A stretch of 64,000 nucleotides of DNA from Delphinapterus leucas (Eukaryota > Chordata > Mammalia > Artiodactyla > Monodontidae): NCBI RefSeq assembly GCF_002288925.2, contig NW_022098072.1:21745489-21809488 (forward strand). The letters are read 5' to 3'. Shown piece by piece: positions 46,660 through 58,853 of this stretch. Made by a program: the position numbers and the translations under genes. Every line of letters begins with the position of its first letter. Position 1 is the first letter of the stretch. The notes beneath the pieces were generated by a model. That model worked only from the letters and a program-made list of their open reading frames with translations, did no database searches and was not told where the DNA came from.

Positions 46660-46956
46660 TGGGCTTCCCTGGTGGCGCAGTGGTTGAGAGTCTGCCTGTC
46701 AATGCAGGGCACACGGGTTCGAGCCCTGGTCTGGGAAGACGCACATGCCGCGGAGCAACAAAGCCCGTGAGCCACAACTACTGAGCCTGCGCGTCTGGAG
46801 CCTGTGCTCCGCAACAAGAGAGGCCACGACAGTGAGAGGCCCGCGCACCGCGATGAAGAGTGGCCCCCGCTCGCCGCAACTAGAGAAAGCCCTCGCACAG
46901 AAACAAAGACCCAACACAGCCAAAAGTAAATAAATAAATTAATTTTAAAAAATAAT
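46660..46956 (+). mobile_element. CHR-type SINE, long form
   Basis: Full-length + copy with an AAATAAATAAATT tail. Target duplications AATAACATTAG lie at 46649-46659 and 46957-46967. Confidence 0.93.
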
Positions 46957-46967
46957 AATAACATTAG

Positions 46968-47449
46968 CACATTTTCAAAATCAAAACTAGGTAAAATGTT
47001 ATACTCAGAGAAGTGTTACTCTCTCCTATACCTCTTCTACTCCTTTCTACCTTTCTCTCAAAGGTAACCAATTTCACTAGCTTTTAATTATTTTTCCTAT
47101 GTTTAAATTTGCAAAATACACACACATGTGCATGCATGCACATATTTGCACACACACACGTACACATTCTTATTTCTCCCTAGTAGGCAGAGTATTTTTA
47201 TTCAACAACTATCTTGAACAATATCTGAGAGGTACTCTATGGACACAAGAGGTCAAAGGCAGGGTTGTGATCCTCAAAGACAAACAAAAAAATATACAGA
47301 AAAAAAACCAGAATGCAAGGCTTCACATGAGAGAATAGTTAAATTGAAGAAGAATTTAGGCATCTCTTCTGTCCATCTCTGGTCACCCCTTGATCGATAG
47401 TCATCCCTCTACTGCTTACGTACCTCCAGAGAGGGTTAGTGAGGCAATA
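46968..47449. other. Unassigned sequence with a CA-rich stretch
   Basis: CACACA and ATGTGCATGC repeats at 47117-47163. Nothing else recognised. Confidence 0.4.
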
Positions 47450-47640
47450 AAACATGGTGGTAAAAAAGCAGACACTCTGGAACCAGAGACCTACCATTGA
47501 CTAACTGTGAGATATTGGGCATATCACTTAATTTCTGTGAACCTTGGTTACCTTACTGTAAAATGCATATAATGGTATCCATCTTACAGGATACTTAAGA
47601 AGATAAAAGTGCTTAGCAATGCGTATGGTACACTATGCAT
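47450..47640 (+). repeat. MIR SINE
   Basis: GGTGGTAAAAAAGCAGACTC-like head and CACTTAATTTCTGTGAACC core. Confidence 0.72.
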
Positions 47641-47706
47641 GTTAGCTTTTTTTCACTTGAATTATATTGATGTCACCTTGGGGCAGCCAATTGACACCCT
47701 GAATGT

Positions 47707-47912
47707 AGGGTTGCCAAATAAAATGCAGGATACCCAGTTAATTTTAATTTCAGATAAACAACAAACACATTTTTAGTATAAGTAAATACAAACTTTTAGT
47801 ATGTTTATACAATATTGCATGAGACACAACTATACTAAGAATCTATTTGTTATCTGAAACAAAAATGTTTCTGGGTGTGCTATATTTATAATGTGGTAAT
47901 TCTGGCAGCCCT
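47707..47912. mobile_element. Palindromic non-autonomous DNA transposon, MER53-like
   Basis: Second copy of the element at 23545-23743. Ends AGGGTTGCCAAATAAAATGC and TAATTCTGGCAGCCCT are inverted repeats. The arms are more diverged from each other here. Confidence 0.62.
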
Positions 47913-49018
47913 ACTCAAGTGCAGCTAAGAGAAAGGCTGTAGGTGCCAGAGCTCCTCAGAGAAGGGAGACATCACTGTGGAGGTTAAGAAGTTTATTCAA
48001 CTTCTAGTTGAATTCTAGTTGAACTTCCTAAGGTAAAACTTTCAAAAAGATAAAATCATACTCTCATACAAATTCAAAATGTACACATTAGATATTTTAA
48101 TAAATTAGGGTACTAGTAAGATGTTGAAACTGGCTTAGAGGAGAATCTGAAGAACACAGACACAAACATACACATGCGTGCAGAAACAATTATAGCAAGA
48201 CTGGACAATATTCATTTGCATTGCTACGAGACTGGACAATATTCATTTGCATTGCTATGGATAAGAACCATTTCCATTACTCTCAGTTTTCTTTAACTTC
48301 TCCTATTGAGTTGTGAAAATGCCTGATCATTAGAGAGACACAGGTCCACTAGACAGGGCCCAGAGCATCACTGTAGGGACATCCAGTGATCTTTTTGCCC
48401 ATTTCCAAATCTTTGGTTATTTTTCCTGACAGTCCTTACTAATACTTTGCTCCCAGAATTCGGCACAGGAGAATAAAGCATACATGAAACACAGTTAGAA
48501 ATTATAAATTCTTGTTTAAAATATCAGTTTGGTGGATTAGTAATTATAGGAATTGAATAATGCAAGAAGCAAACTTAATTGTTAAAAACCTGAGTCGTGG
48601 TGCCCCCAGTTTCTCCTCAGGTATTTAGTAAAGTGTCTCCAAACTTGGTAAGTTCCTATTGAAACAGCTGCTTTTAATTATGTGGAAATTTCAATTCATT
48701 TTCTAACAGCAACTTTGTTTTAATACCAAAAATGCTCACTTAACAGAGAAGAAATGGTTATCTTGAGAGAAACTACCTGTACTTCTATGAACTCAAAAGA
48801 GCTTTTGTGGTCTGAGCTTAAAAACAGAAACAAAAGAAAACAAAAGACTAACAGACAAAAACCTTGGGGAAAATGTTTTAAAATCAAAGCGCTTTAATTG
48901 GCTGGCTCAACCAGAAAAGGAAGTAATTCAGTGATTTACACGGCAGATTGCCATAGATAATGCTTTGTGAAGAATCCCCAAATTAAACCTTTTGCATTAG
49001 AGAAATCACATTTAGAAA
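47913..49018. other. Unassigned sequence with a short duplication
   Basis: Contains the tandem duplication at 48198-48257. Otherwise nothing recognised. Confidence 0.4.
48198..48257 (+). repeat. 29-bp tandem duplication
   Basis: The unit starting AGACTGGACAATATTCATTT occurs at 48198-48226 and 48229-48257, identical, with period 31. Confidence 0.9.
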
Positions 49019-49375
49019 ATTTTTTAAATTATGGTAAAATATACATAACATTAAACTTTCCATTTTAACCATTTTTAAGGGTACAATTCAGTGACATTAA
49101 GTACATTCACAGTGTTCTGCAACCATCACCACCATCCATTTCCAGAACTTTTTCATCATTCCAAACTGAAACTCCTCACCCATTAAACAATAACTCCTCA
49201 TTCCCCCTCCCCCCAGCCCCTGAAAACCCCTGTTCTACTTTCTGCTATATGGATTTGACTATTCTAGGTACCTCATCTAAGTGGAATCAGAAAATATGTG
49301 TCCCTCTGTGTCTGGCTTATTTCACTTGGCATAATGTCTTCAAGGTTCATGTCGTAGCACGAGGAGCCACATTTT
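49019..49375 (-). mobile_element. L1M-type 3' UTR
   Basis: Minus copy of a familiar old L1 3' UTR: CCATTTTAACCATTTTTAAG, CAACCATCACCACCATCCAT, then CTGGCTTATTTCACTTGGCA. Confidence 0.8.
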
Positions 49376-49609
49376 ATAAAGACAAGTCAATGTCCCAAAG
49401 ATGACTAGGCAGGAAAAAAAAATCCTTCCCACCTAATTTCAACCCTCCACCTGTACTGTGATGACCAGTCTTACTGGGTTTAATATTCACCTTAAGAGTA
49501 CAGGAGTGGACTGATTTCCTTTGTGGCATTTTCATTACCTATTTTATCAATCGATGTTAAGAGAGGCCCTTCCTTTCACCATTTATTAAACTCCCTTATA
49601 TTCCCATAT

Positions 49610-49790
49610 GCTCTGGGGTCAGGGAAAGGGCAGTGGACTTTATGTAACCTTGGGTAACTCAGCTAACTTCTGTGACCTTCAGTCATCAGTGAGATGGAGA
49701 TAAGAAAAGTCATGACCTGACAGAGTTGTGTGAGAATTGAAGGCTACGTCAAAGTGCTTTCCAAACTGTAAAATATTGTACAAATAACAA
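49610..49790 (+). repeat. MIR SINE
   Basis: GTAACCTTGGGTAACTCAGC and the tail CAAAGTGCTTTCCAAACTG are MIR-like. Confidence 0.65.
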
Positions 49791-51890
49791 GTCAGGCTGA
49801 TCAGAGGAGGCCCTTGTGGGGCACATGAGTAAACCACTGTCCTTCCACAAAAAGCCGCCCAAACTGCTTTTAAATACAATCTACCCTTTAGTCCAGAACA
49901 ATAAGACAACAACTAGGATGGTGGTGGTGTCTGAGTTACATGAGATATTTTTCCTCCTGCAGTCTCACCGTTACCTTGAGGATCACAATATTGGCAACTC
50001 ACTGAGTTATTAAATAAAGTGGATAATACTTAACAAAAAATACTGCCTTGCTCATTGCTCTGTGAGACTAGCAGACGGTCAACTCTGGGTGACCTGCTGA
50101 TGGCGAAAGGACTAGAATGGATAACTGTGCCCTCAGAGAAGCAGACTCTCACTTTGCCAATAGCTTCAATCTTCCCACCACTATCTGTCCAGAGTTGCTA
50201 ATGAGTGGCAAAATTGACTGCTCTCACCTCCTCACGAAGCAAGGGCTCGCCTCTAGTGCAAGTGCTAATGGGCCCTGACTCTGTCTCAGCAGGAGGCTGA
50301 GGAGGAGAAGAGTCCTGAATAGTCCACTCACTGTCACAGAATATTCCAGAGCCAGCTATCAAAGGGGAACAACCATTCTCTCCCCAGCTTCTGCTGCTTG
50401 CTCAGAAGTCTCCAGATTCTGCTTTTTGCACCAGGGTCAACACAGGTATCTCATTGTGTCAACTCTCACGTCTTCAGCAAGCTAGATTAGACAGGGACTC
50501 AGCAACATGATGTATTTGATCACAGGCCCCTCAGAGAGCAGACAGCACTGACCCCAGGAGCCCATCCCTGGACTGGGTCTCCTTCACCACTTTTCATCCT
50601 GTTTCCCCAGCAGATGGGATAATAGCTGCTGTAGAAATGCTGAGCACATTGGACATGCATAGGATGAAGGAAACGTTAAAAACTTGATTTCAAACTGGGA
50701 AGTTTGGAGATGCCCACAAAAAGAGGTAGACTGACATCCATTGCCGCTCTGATGACTGTGTGCTGGTATGTATGTGGAAGCACTTTGAGAAAGACGTGAA
50801 AGGACGCACAGCAGGCTGGGACGGACTTTACCACAAGGTGATGATGGGTCAGGTGGAGGTGGGGACCCAACTGTCAAAAGGCAGCTTCCTCCCAGTCTGC
50901 TTCGTAATAACAAGCATGGATAACTTTTGTATTAAAAAATTCAATAAAGTGAAAGAGAATGAACAAGGCTTTTTCTTGTTGAACAATGGTATTTCATATC
51001 CTGCAGAACACTTCATTTTACAGTGGAGATGAATCACTCCCAGTCTCCTGAAAGCCTAAACCACAAAATGTCGGTGTGTTTGCCCCTTCCTAGGTAAAGA
51101 CAATGAATTTCAAAAGTAAATTGGTTATGTCATAACACCCTAAGGCCCTGGTAATCTAAGAAGAGGGTGTTGGAGATGGGAATCCTGAACGACTTAGAAA
51201 GTAAAGCGATGTGTGGCCCGTGGTTATAGTTCCCAGTTGGCCTGGCCTGTCAGCCTAGAGGCATCACCAGGACACTGAGTTCACTGGCTCAATAACCCAG
51301 GCAGTTACTGATGCAGTTAAGTTGCTGTGGCCTTTTGCAGCCACTTTACAGCTGGAAGACACACTGGGAGCCAGCAACGACTTAAGCTTGGTTCACTCTG
51401 AGGAAGCAAAGTGCCCATTCTAAAGTTCCCCCTGCCTGGGGCTCCCTGTACCTGGAAGACACAGCCACAGAGCCTGCTATAAATTTAGCTATAAACTAAG
51501 CAGTGTGCACATATCCTTTGTCTTGGAACCCATCTTCTCTGGCCTGCTGGAATCTCATAGCCCATCTTACAATCTTTTCTATTAGATGAGTTTCATGAAA
51601 TTCTGCAGGGAGAAATAATGGTCAGAAAAGTAATCTTCGTAACAGAAAGTTTTACAATTTAGGGAAGGAACTCATTAATATTGTTGGATGAAGCATCCCT
51701 TATTCAAGGACGACAACAAATGCAAACAGAATAAAATAAAACCTATACCTTCTGTCACATGGCTCTAGAGAGTCCTGGGTCAAATTATGCCTCTTAGAGT
51801 AGAATAGCAACATCAGTTTTGTGCTATAACAGTCAGCCCTGTCTCCCAACAGCAACACCAAAGGAGTCCTGCCATAGATGTTAGATCAAG
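49791..51890. other. Unassigned intergenic sequence
   Basis: No repeat or exon recognised in about 2.1 kb. The frames of 90-109 codons near 50584-51032 overlap on both strands and look like chance. Confidence 0.4.
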
Positions 51891-51905
51891 AAGATAAAGG
51901 ATGAG

Positions 51906-52162
51906 GGATTTCCCTGGTGGTCCAGTGGCTAAGACTCCATGCTCCCAATGCAGGGGGCCTGGGTTTGATCCCTGGTCAGTGAACTAGATCCCACATGCCA
52001 CAACCAAGAGTTTGCATGCCACAACTACAGATCCTACATGCCGCAACTACAGATCCCACATGCTGCAACTAAAAATATCCCACATGCTGCAACGAAAAGA
52101 TCCCACATGCTGCAACTAAGACCCCATGTAGCCAAGTAAATATATATATATCTATATATATA
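51906..52162 (+). mobile_element. tRNA-derived SINE with a repeated body unit
   Basis: Target duplications AAGATAAAGGATGAG lie at 51891-51905 and 52163-52177. In the body the unit CCCACATGCTGCAAC and variants recur about five times (51999-52120). The tail is a TA repeat (52139-52160). Confidence 0.92.
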
Positions 52163-52177
52163 AAGATAAAGGATGAG

Positions 52178-53119
52178 AAAAGAAAAAACAGGGACTCCAA
52201 GGACAGAGAAGGTGGTTAAATTGTATGTAACAAGAGATTAAGTTGATATAACAGAAGACCCTTCCTGAGGGAAAAATTATCAACTGTGGACTGGACCCCT
52301 AAGAACCATTAGAGACCCTCTTTTTCTTGGCAGTTAGATACCTCCTTCTTTTTCTATGCTGCTATAGATCACTCCTTCCCTGCAGGGATTAAAGACACTG
52401 GGGCTTTAAGGACTCTTCTTGTTTTGTTCCCTAAGACTTTCTCCCTTTCTGGCTTCCTAGAATTCATCTTCCATTTGTCATCAGTGATTTGAATATGGCC
52501 TTGGCTTCCTACATGGGGCAATGCATGCTCTGTCCTGCTCTGAAGATTTATGGAAGGATACAGATTACTCAGGGTTCCAAGAAGGTCTCATGATTTCTTT
52601 TACCTCCATCCACAGGGGTGAGTTACCAAGATGTAGTATATTCAAATTTATCATTCCCTTTCCAGCTTTTCCCCAAAATACATTTTTGCCCCTTGTAACC
52701 TGCTTGGTCTGACATCACATGTTGAATGAGTCAGAGCTGTCTCACTTAAATGCAGCTAACACTAAAATTGTGTTATCGATTTCTGATGCTCTCTTTACTT
52801 TTCCTTGATGTTGGTTTGTAAAAGTTGGTTCAACTAATATTACTCTAAATATGTAATGCTGGCATTAGCCCTGTCTCTTTCCTCACCTGCCTTGCTTACC
52901 GTCATTTATTAGAGTCATTTTTACGTCAAAATATTTTTTCTTAAGATTTCAAATAATGGATTTTTCCATTCTAAAATAGTTCCAAATGTTATCTAGTTTT
53001 TCTCTCTTTTTTTTTTGGTCATAATAGGACACATCCATATTGATATGGTATATTCCTGTGACATGCATAGGGTATTAGTAAACCAGTATTGATAACATAC
53101 AGTATTGAGTACTGAAAAC
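52178..53119. other. Unassigned sequence
   Basis: Nothing recognised. A T-run at 53007-53016. Confidence 0.4.
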
Positions 53120-53300
53120 CTACTTGAAATCCTGGTTCCATTTCTTACTACCTGCATGAGTTTAGACAAGTTGTTCAGCTTCTTTGGGCCTCATTTATAA
53201 ATTGCGTTTCCTCATTTATAAATTGAGCTCTTTGCCTTTATCACACAGGGTTTTGTGAAGCTCAAATGAGGTTATGTAGATAGAGGTGTTTTGTTAATAT
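53120..53300 (+). repeat. MIR SINE with a doubled core
   Basis: MIR-like sequence in which CTCATTTATAAATTG occurs twice (53191-53205 and 53211-53225). Confidence 0.65.
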
Positions 53301-55739
53301 CGTTCCTATTACTCTCTGACACCCCTACTCAGCTCTCTTAAATTGGAGACATAACCCAATAAGGGCAGAATGGTCATATGGAGGAGATCATGAGAAGGAC
53401 CAGAATGTGAAAAATGCTATGATGTCTGCTTCTTTGTCTCCTGGCTAATGTCATCTCATCCTTCAAGACCCAGCCTAAAAAATCACCTCCTGCAAAGACA
53501 CCCTTGAATTCTCCAGATAAACATGGACTTGCCTTTCTTTGTTCTCCAATAGTATCTACCATAAAATTCTCTCCAACTCTGTAACATAGGTGCCAGAAAC
53601 CCACAAGCCCTAGAAAATTCAATAGGTAGGAAATTAACACCTTATTTGAAAATGTAAATTGAGTAGTGGAGGTTATAAGTGACTCTGTGACACTATTTAT
53701 TACATTCACTAAAATAAAATAATAAAGGTGGCATCTTAATAACAGTCTGCATTAATAGTTATGTACATTATATGATTAACATCCATTTAAGAGAAAAGTC
53801 TTTAAGCTTTCCCTTCCTAAGCTGTTTCAATGAAACACTTAAAAATGAAAATTTTACTTTCTCATAGATAGTATGTCCAATAAAAGGGATTCTCTTTTGT
53901 GTCTGCTTTGCCACCCAAATGTTCAAAGCTTTTCTGGTTTTATATCTTGGAATTGTTGGCTCCTGACTTCTAGTTCTCACTAATTCAGAATAGCTTGGAG
54001 AGTTGAGAAGCTTGGCTGCATAGAACTATCTCAACTCCCCCACTCTTGCACAAGGCTAAAGTCTATGCTCTGTCCATGATAACTTCATGCACTTCCCTTC
54101 TGAGAGCCAACCTGGTAAACATCTCCACTTCTCTCTCTCCTGAGGGAGTTTCCCTGTTTCTTTGCTCTCTCTCTCAACGTCGCGATAAAAATGTCTCCAT
54201 TTCAACTCTGCCATTCACAATATCTCCCTTGTCTGCTCTCAGCCTCAAGCTCTGTCCTCTCCACTTCCTGCATCTAATTACCTCAAATGGGAATGATTTA
54301 ATTCATAGATATTGGAACTGGAATTCCAATCACCTCTTTAGCATCTGTCTCTCCCATGGACTATGAGCTTCTTGAGGGTAGGGCATTTTCTTATGCACCA
54401 TTTTGTCTTTTGCATCAAGTACAAACTCTGAGGCAAGTACAGACCCTTGATTCATGTTGATTGAGGGGACACATACGCGCCAAGAGACCACTTTTTTTGC
54501 CCTGGTCTACTTGTCAATTTCACTCAGATAAAGTAAACTTTCTTTAATGTCCTCTTCCCAATTATAATTTCAGTTTCTAAATTAGAAAGCTGTAAAAAAA
54601 AAGCTACAGAAGGGTAGGAGGAGAAGAAGGCAAAGGATATAAAGAACAGTTCTACCTAGTTCTAGGGGTAGGTGGAGAACCAGGTTGGCAGGGAGTCTTT
54701 GTAGAGCAGCCCAGGAGGTTGGGAAAGGCTTGGTACACTTCAGGGGAAACCTCCAGGAATGTGCCACATGTCTCCTGCTATCTGCTCTCACAGTGAGGAC
54801 TGTCTAGGATTTTGACCCTCCTGCAGGTTGACCTAGCCATATTGGATACCTGGGATGTGGCCTGTGTATGGGGTTGGAAGCCCAGGACCAGTGCATCTGC
54901 ACAGATTGTTCTACCATATCCATCCCCGACCCTTCTTAAAGGTCCAGTCTTATAGCTTCTTGTGAAGCCATTAATATAAGAGTTCACTCCGAGTGCTGAT
55001 TTACCCTCAGCTTGGGTACTATCCCGGACTGCCCTGTGCCAAGGTATGCACAGTTACAACCTCTCTGCTCAGCATGAATGCACTCTGGGGGTGGGAGCAG
55101 GCTGTCTTTATAGGAACTAAGCAATACTCTAATATTTTTTCTCTTGCACATGAAAAAGAGGAAAAAAGCTCAAAGAAGCCAAGTTTTCAGGACAGAGAAG
55201 CCAATGCCATTCCATCACTAGGAGCAGGCTGTGCTAGTACAGGGGTGATGTGCAGGGAGGGAGACAGTTGTACTGAGACTCTTGGCACTGGGGACAATGG
55301 GTACCAAGCATTCAAAAAGAAATCACTTATTGTCACTATCACAGGTTGTGAAAACTTCCCAGTTTACCATTGCAAACTTGTGGATATTTTCACAACCGAA
55401 TTAACACACAGAGTCATGTTAGTCAAAGGACCTAGAAAAAAATAATGTTCCACAGGTTACAGTTACTCCAAGACCATGCCAAAATAGTGGATCTACTTTT
55501 TTTGAGAAGTCAACTCAGTGAAACAATTGGTTTGACTCTTTTTTAAAAAATTAGTAGACTCTTTTTATAGCAGTCTTCCCCACACGCAGTTTCCCCCAAA
55601 TTACTCTCATCTTGCATTAGTGGGGTACATTTGTTACAGCTGATGAGCCAATATTGATACATTATTTATTATTATATATTTATATGTTTATTGTATAGGT
55701 ATATACATATTTATTATATATTATATATTTATTAATTTT
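53301..55739. other. Mostly unassigned; possible L2 pieces
   Basis: TCATCCTTCAAGACCCAGCC (53455-53475) and GAGCTTCTTGAGGGTAGGGC (54365-54385) resemble L2 fragments. The stretch 55664-55757 is very AT-rich. No exon is seen; the 150-codon frame at 54993-55445 has no family features. Confidence 0.35.
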
Positions 55740-56214
55740 TATTATTACATTAATTAAGGTCCACAGTTCACATTGATTCTCTTCGTATTGCACATTCTAT
55801 GAGTTTGACAAATGTATGATATCATGTATCCACCATTACAGTATCTTACAGAATAGTTTCACTGCCCTAAATATCCCCTGTGTTCCATCTATTCATCCCT
55901 CCCTCCCTCCCTGCCAGCCCCTGGCAACGATTGATTTTTTGCTGTCTTCATAATTTGCTTTTTTAAGAATGTCAATCATATAGTATGTAGACTTTTCAGA
56001 GAGTCGTTTTTCACTTAGCAATATTCATCTAAGTTTCCTCCATGTCTTTTCGTGCCTTGATCACTCATTCCTTTTTACTGCTGAGTAATATTTCATTATA
56101 TGGATGTATCACAGTTTGTTTATACACTTACCTATTGAAGGACATCTTGGTTGCTTCCAAGTTTTGGTAGTTACAAATAAAGCTGTTATAAACATCTGTG
56201 TGCAGGTTTTTGTG
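55740..56214 (-). mobile_element. Old L1 3' part, first segment
   Basis: Minus-strand L1 3' UTR and ORF2 end: TACTGCTGAGTAATATTTCA and TTGGTTGCTTCCAAGTTTTG are diagnostic. It is split by the SINE at 56229-56448 and continues to 56825. Confidence 0.85.
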
Positions 56215-56228
56215 TGGAGCTAGTTTTT

Positions 56229-56448
56229 TTTTTGTTTTTTTTTGTTTTTTTTTTTTGCGGTACGCTGGCCTCTCAGTGTTGTGGCCTCTCTCGTTGCGGA
56301 GCACAGGCTCCAGACACGCAGGCTCAGCGGCCATGGCTCATGGGCCCAGCCGCTCCACGGCATGTGGGATCTTCCCGGATCGGGGCACGAACCTATGTGC
56401 CCTGCATTGGCAGGCGGACTCTCAACCACTGCGCCACCAGGGAAGCCC
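56229..56448 (-). mobile_element. CHR-2-type SINE inserted in an old L1
   Basis: Minus copy with a T-rich reversed tail. Perfect target duplications TGGAGCTAGTTTTT lie at 56215-56228 and 56449-56462. L1 sequence flanks both sides. Confidence 0.95.
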
Positions 56449-56462
56449 TGGAGCTAGTTTTT

Positions 56463-56825
56463 AACTCCTTTGGGTAAACACTGAGGCGCTCTATTGCAGG
56501 ATTGTATGGTAAGAGTATATTTAGTTTTGTAAGAAACTGCTAGACTGTCTTCCAGAGTGGCTGTACCATTTTGCATTCCACCAGCAATGAATGAGAGCTC
56601 TGTTGTTCCACATCTTTGCCAGTGTTTGTTGTTGTCAGTGTTTTGGATTTTAGCCATTCTGATAGGTGGGTAATGATATCTCATGATTGTTTTAATTTGC
56701 AGTTCCCTAATGACATATGATGGTGAGCATCTTTTCCTATGCTTATTTTCCATTTGTATATCTTCTTTGGTGAGATATCTGTTTGGATCTTTTACTCATT
56801 GACTCTTTTTCGTTTAATTGATATT
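56463..56825 (-). mobile_element. Old L1 3' part, second segment
   Basis: Continuation of the L1 at 55740: CTGTCTTCCAGAGTGGCTGT, CTCATGATTGTTTTAATTTG and the ORF2 C-terminus on the minus strand. Confidence 0.85.
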
Positions 56826-57037
56826 TTAACTGAATGAGCTAACTGGGAGAATTGCCTAGACGTTGCCTCCTTATAAGTAGGGATTTTCAGCAACTGCAAC
56901 AAATGATTGCTTTAGAATAGGGCACTAAAACCAGACCTGATCCATACAGATATGTGATGTTTGCTTTGTTTTTTGGTAATTGTAAAACACCCCAGACTAG
57001 TTTTTCTAGAGGTAATCAAGAAACATTTCCTTTTCTT
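56826..57037. other. Unassigned spacer between two L1s
   Basis: About 210 bp. Nothing recognised. Confidence 0.4.
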
Positions 57038-57990
57038 AGGGAACCCTCCTACACTGTTGGTAGGAATGCAAGTTGGTGCAGCCACCTTAGAAAACAGTAT
57101 GGAGGTTCCTCAAAAAACTAAAAATAGAGTTGCCATATAATTCAGCAATCCCACTCCTGGGCATATATCCAGATAAAACTATAATTCAGGGCTTCCCTGG
57201 TGGCACAGTGGTTGAGAGTCCACCTGCCGATGCAGGGGACACGGGTTCGTGCCCCAGTCCAGGAAGATCCCACATGCCACGGAGCAGCTAGGTCCGTGAG
57301 CCATGGCCGCTGAGCCTGTGCATCCAGAGCCTGTGCTCCACAACGGGAGAGGCCACAACAGTGTGAGGCCTGCGTACTGAAAAGAAAAAAACAAACTATA
57401 ATTCAAAAAGATACATGCACCCCTATGTTCATAGCAGCACTATTCACAATAGCCAAGACATGGAAGCAACCTAAGTGTCCATGAACAGATGAACGGATAA
57501 AGAAGATGTGGTACATATACACAATGGAATACTACACAGCCATAAAAAAGAATGAAATAATGCCATTTGCAGAAACATGGATGGACCTAGAGATTATCAC
57601 TAAATGAAATAAGTCAGAAAGAGAAAGACAAATACCGTATGATATCACTTATATGTGGAATCTAAAATTTGACACAAATGAACCTACCTAAGAGCAGAAA
57701 CAGAGTCACAGACATAGAGAACAGACTTGTGATTGCCAGCAGGGAGGGGAGGTGAGGGAGGGATGGACTGGAAGTTTAGGGTTAGTAGATGCAAACTAGT
57801 ATATATAGAATGAATAAACAACAGGTCCTACTGTATAGCACAGGGAACTATATTCAATATCCTGTGATAAACCATAATGGAAAAGAATATAAAAAAGAAT
57901 GTATATATATATATATATATATAAAACTGAATCACTTTGCTGTACAGCAGAAATTAACACAACACTGTAAATCAACTATACTTCAATAAA
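57038..57990 (+). mobile_element. 5'-truncated L1 split by a SINE
   Basis: ORF2 C-terminal DNA from GGGAACCCTCCTACACTGTT to 57188, then 57393-57990 with the 3' UTR. A (TA)n stretch is at 57901-57922. Broken ORF2. Lies tail-outward relative to the L1 at 55740. Confidence 0.9.
57189..57392 (+). mobile_element. CHR-2-type SINE inserted in the L1
   Basis: Perfect target duplications AAACTATAATTCA at 57176-57188 and 57393-57405, both within the L1 ORF2. Confidence 0.95.
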
Positions 57991-58584
57991 AAAAGAAACT
58001 TCCTTTTCTCTTTTTTCTGACATTTTAAAATACCACTTTTTTCCCCTCATTAATAAACTAATACATTTTATGAAAGAGAAGGAAAACTCAAACCATTTTT
58101 GAGCAATGAATGGAATTTTTACTTGCAATAGCAAAGCATAAGCCAGGTTCTGTTCCAGCTATCAGAACAACCGGCTCCAAAAACAAAGAGGGAAATCTTT
58201 ATAGTTCAGGTTGTGTGTCCTCAGCAATACTGATGGGATACAGCTGGGTCATTTCGATAAACGCTAGATGTTCCTGACCTTGAGGCTCACTCAGGATACA
58301 GAGAATTGTCCCCTTCTTGGCCTTCAGGAAAATTGTTATTTGAGACTTGTGCCTGAATGCAAGGTTTTCCATAATGTAAGCTCCCTCCATCACTTTTGTT
58401 AACACTTAGATAAATATTTCCAAAATCTTCCAGAAACACTGATTTAATTCACATGCCTACCAAGCAGATAAACAGTACCTGCATCCTTATCCGAGTAGTT
58501 TAATTGTTTAAAATCTTTGCTAATTTGACATATGAAAAATTGGCACCTTGTTTTAATTTTCATTTTTAATGACTATGTTGAACA
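57991..58584. other. Unassigned sequence
   Basis: Nothing recognised. Confidence 0.4.
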
Positions 58585-58688
58585 TTTTCCTTTCTTTTTC
58601 TTTCTTTGATTCCTTTCTTTCTCTCCCTCCCTCCACCTTTCTCCCTTCCTCCCTCCTTCCCCCTCTCTCTCTTCCTTTCTTCCTTCCT

Positions 58689-58720
<32 letters not shown>

Positions 58721-58853
58721 TTTCTTTCTCTCCCTCCCCCTTTCTCCCTTCCTTCCTCTCTCTCTCTCTCTCTCTCTCCCTTCCTCCCTTTCTCTTTCTC
58801 GCTTCCTCTCTCTTTCTCCTTCTTTCTTTTCTTTCTTTGTTTCTCTTTCTTTC
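58585..58853 (+). repeat. Polypyrimidine tract (TTTC/CCTT-rich)
   Basis: About 270 bp of almost only C and T, with TTTC units at 58685-58728, CTCCCTCC runs and a TC-rich core at 58758-58780. A handful of purines interrupt it. Chance frames here give Ser/Phe/Leu or Arg/Lys/Glu repeats and are not genes. Confidence 0.95.

Noticed and set aside
46314..46970. Frames of 60-104 codons with repeated peptide themes
   Set aside because: All are chance frames across SINE copies; the same peptides recur at every SINE in the window.
51999..52120. Regularly spaced short repeats, CRISPR-like at first glance
   Set aside because: This is a mammalian SINE body with tandem units and flanking target duplications; there are no spacers.
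55664..55757. AT-rich block as a replication origin or matrix attachment site
   Set aside because: Base composition alone does not support such a call.
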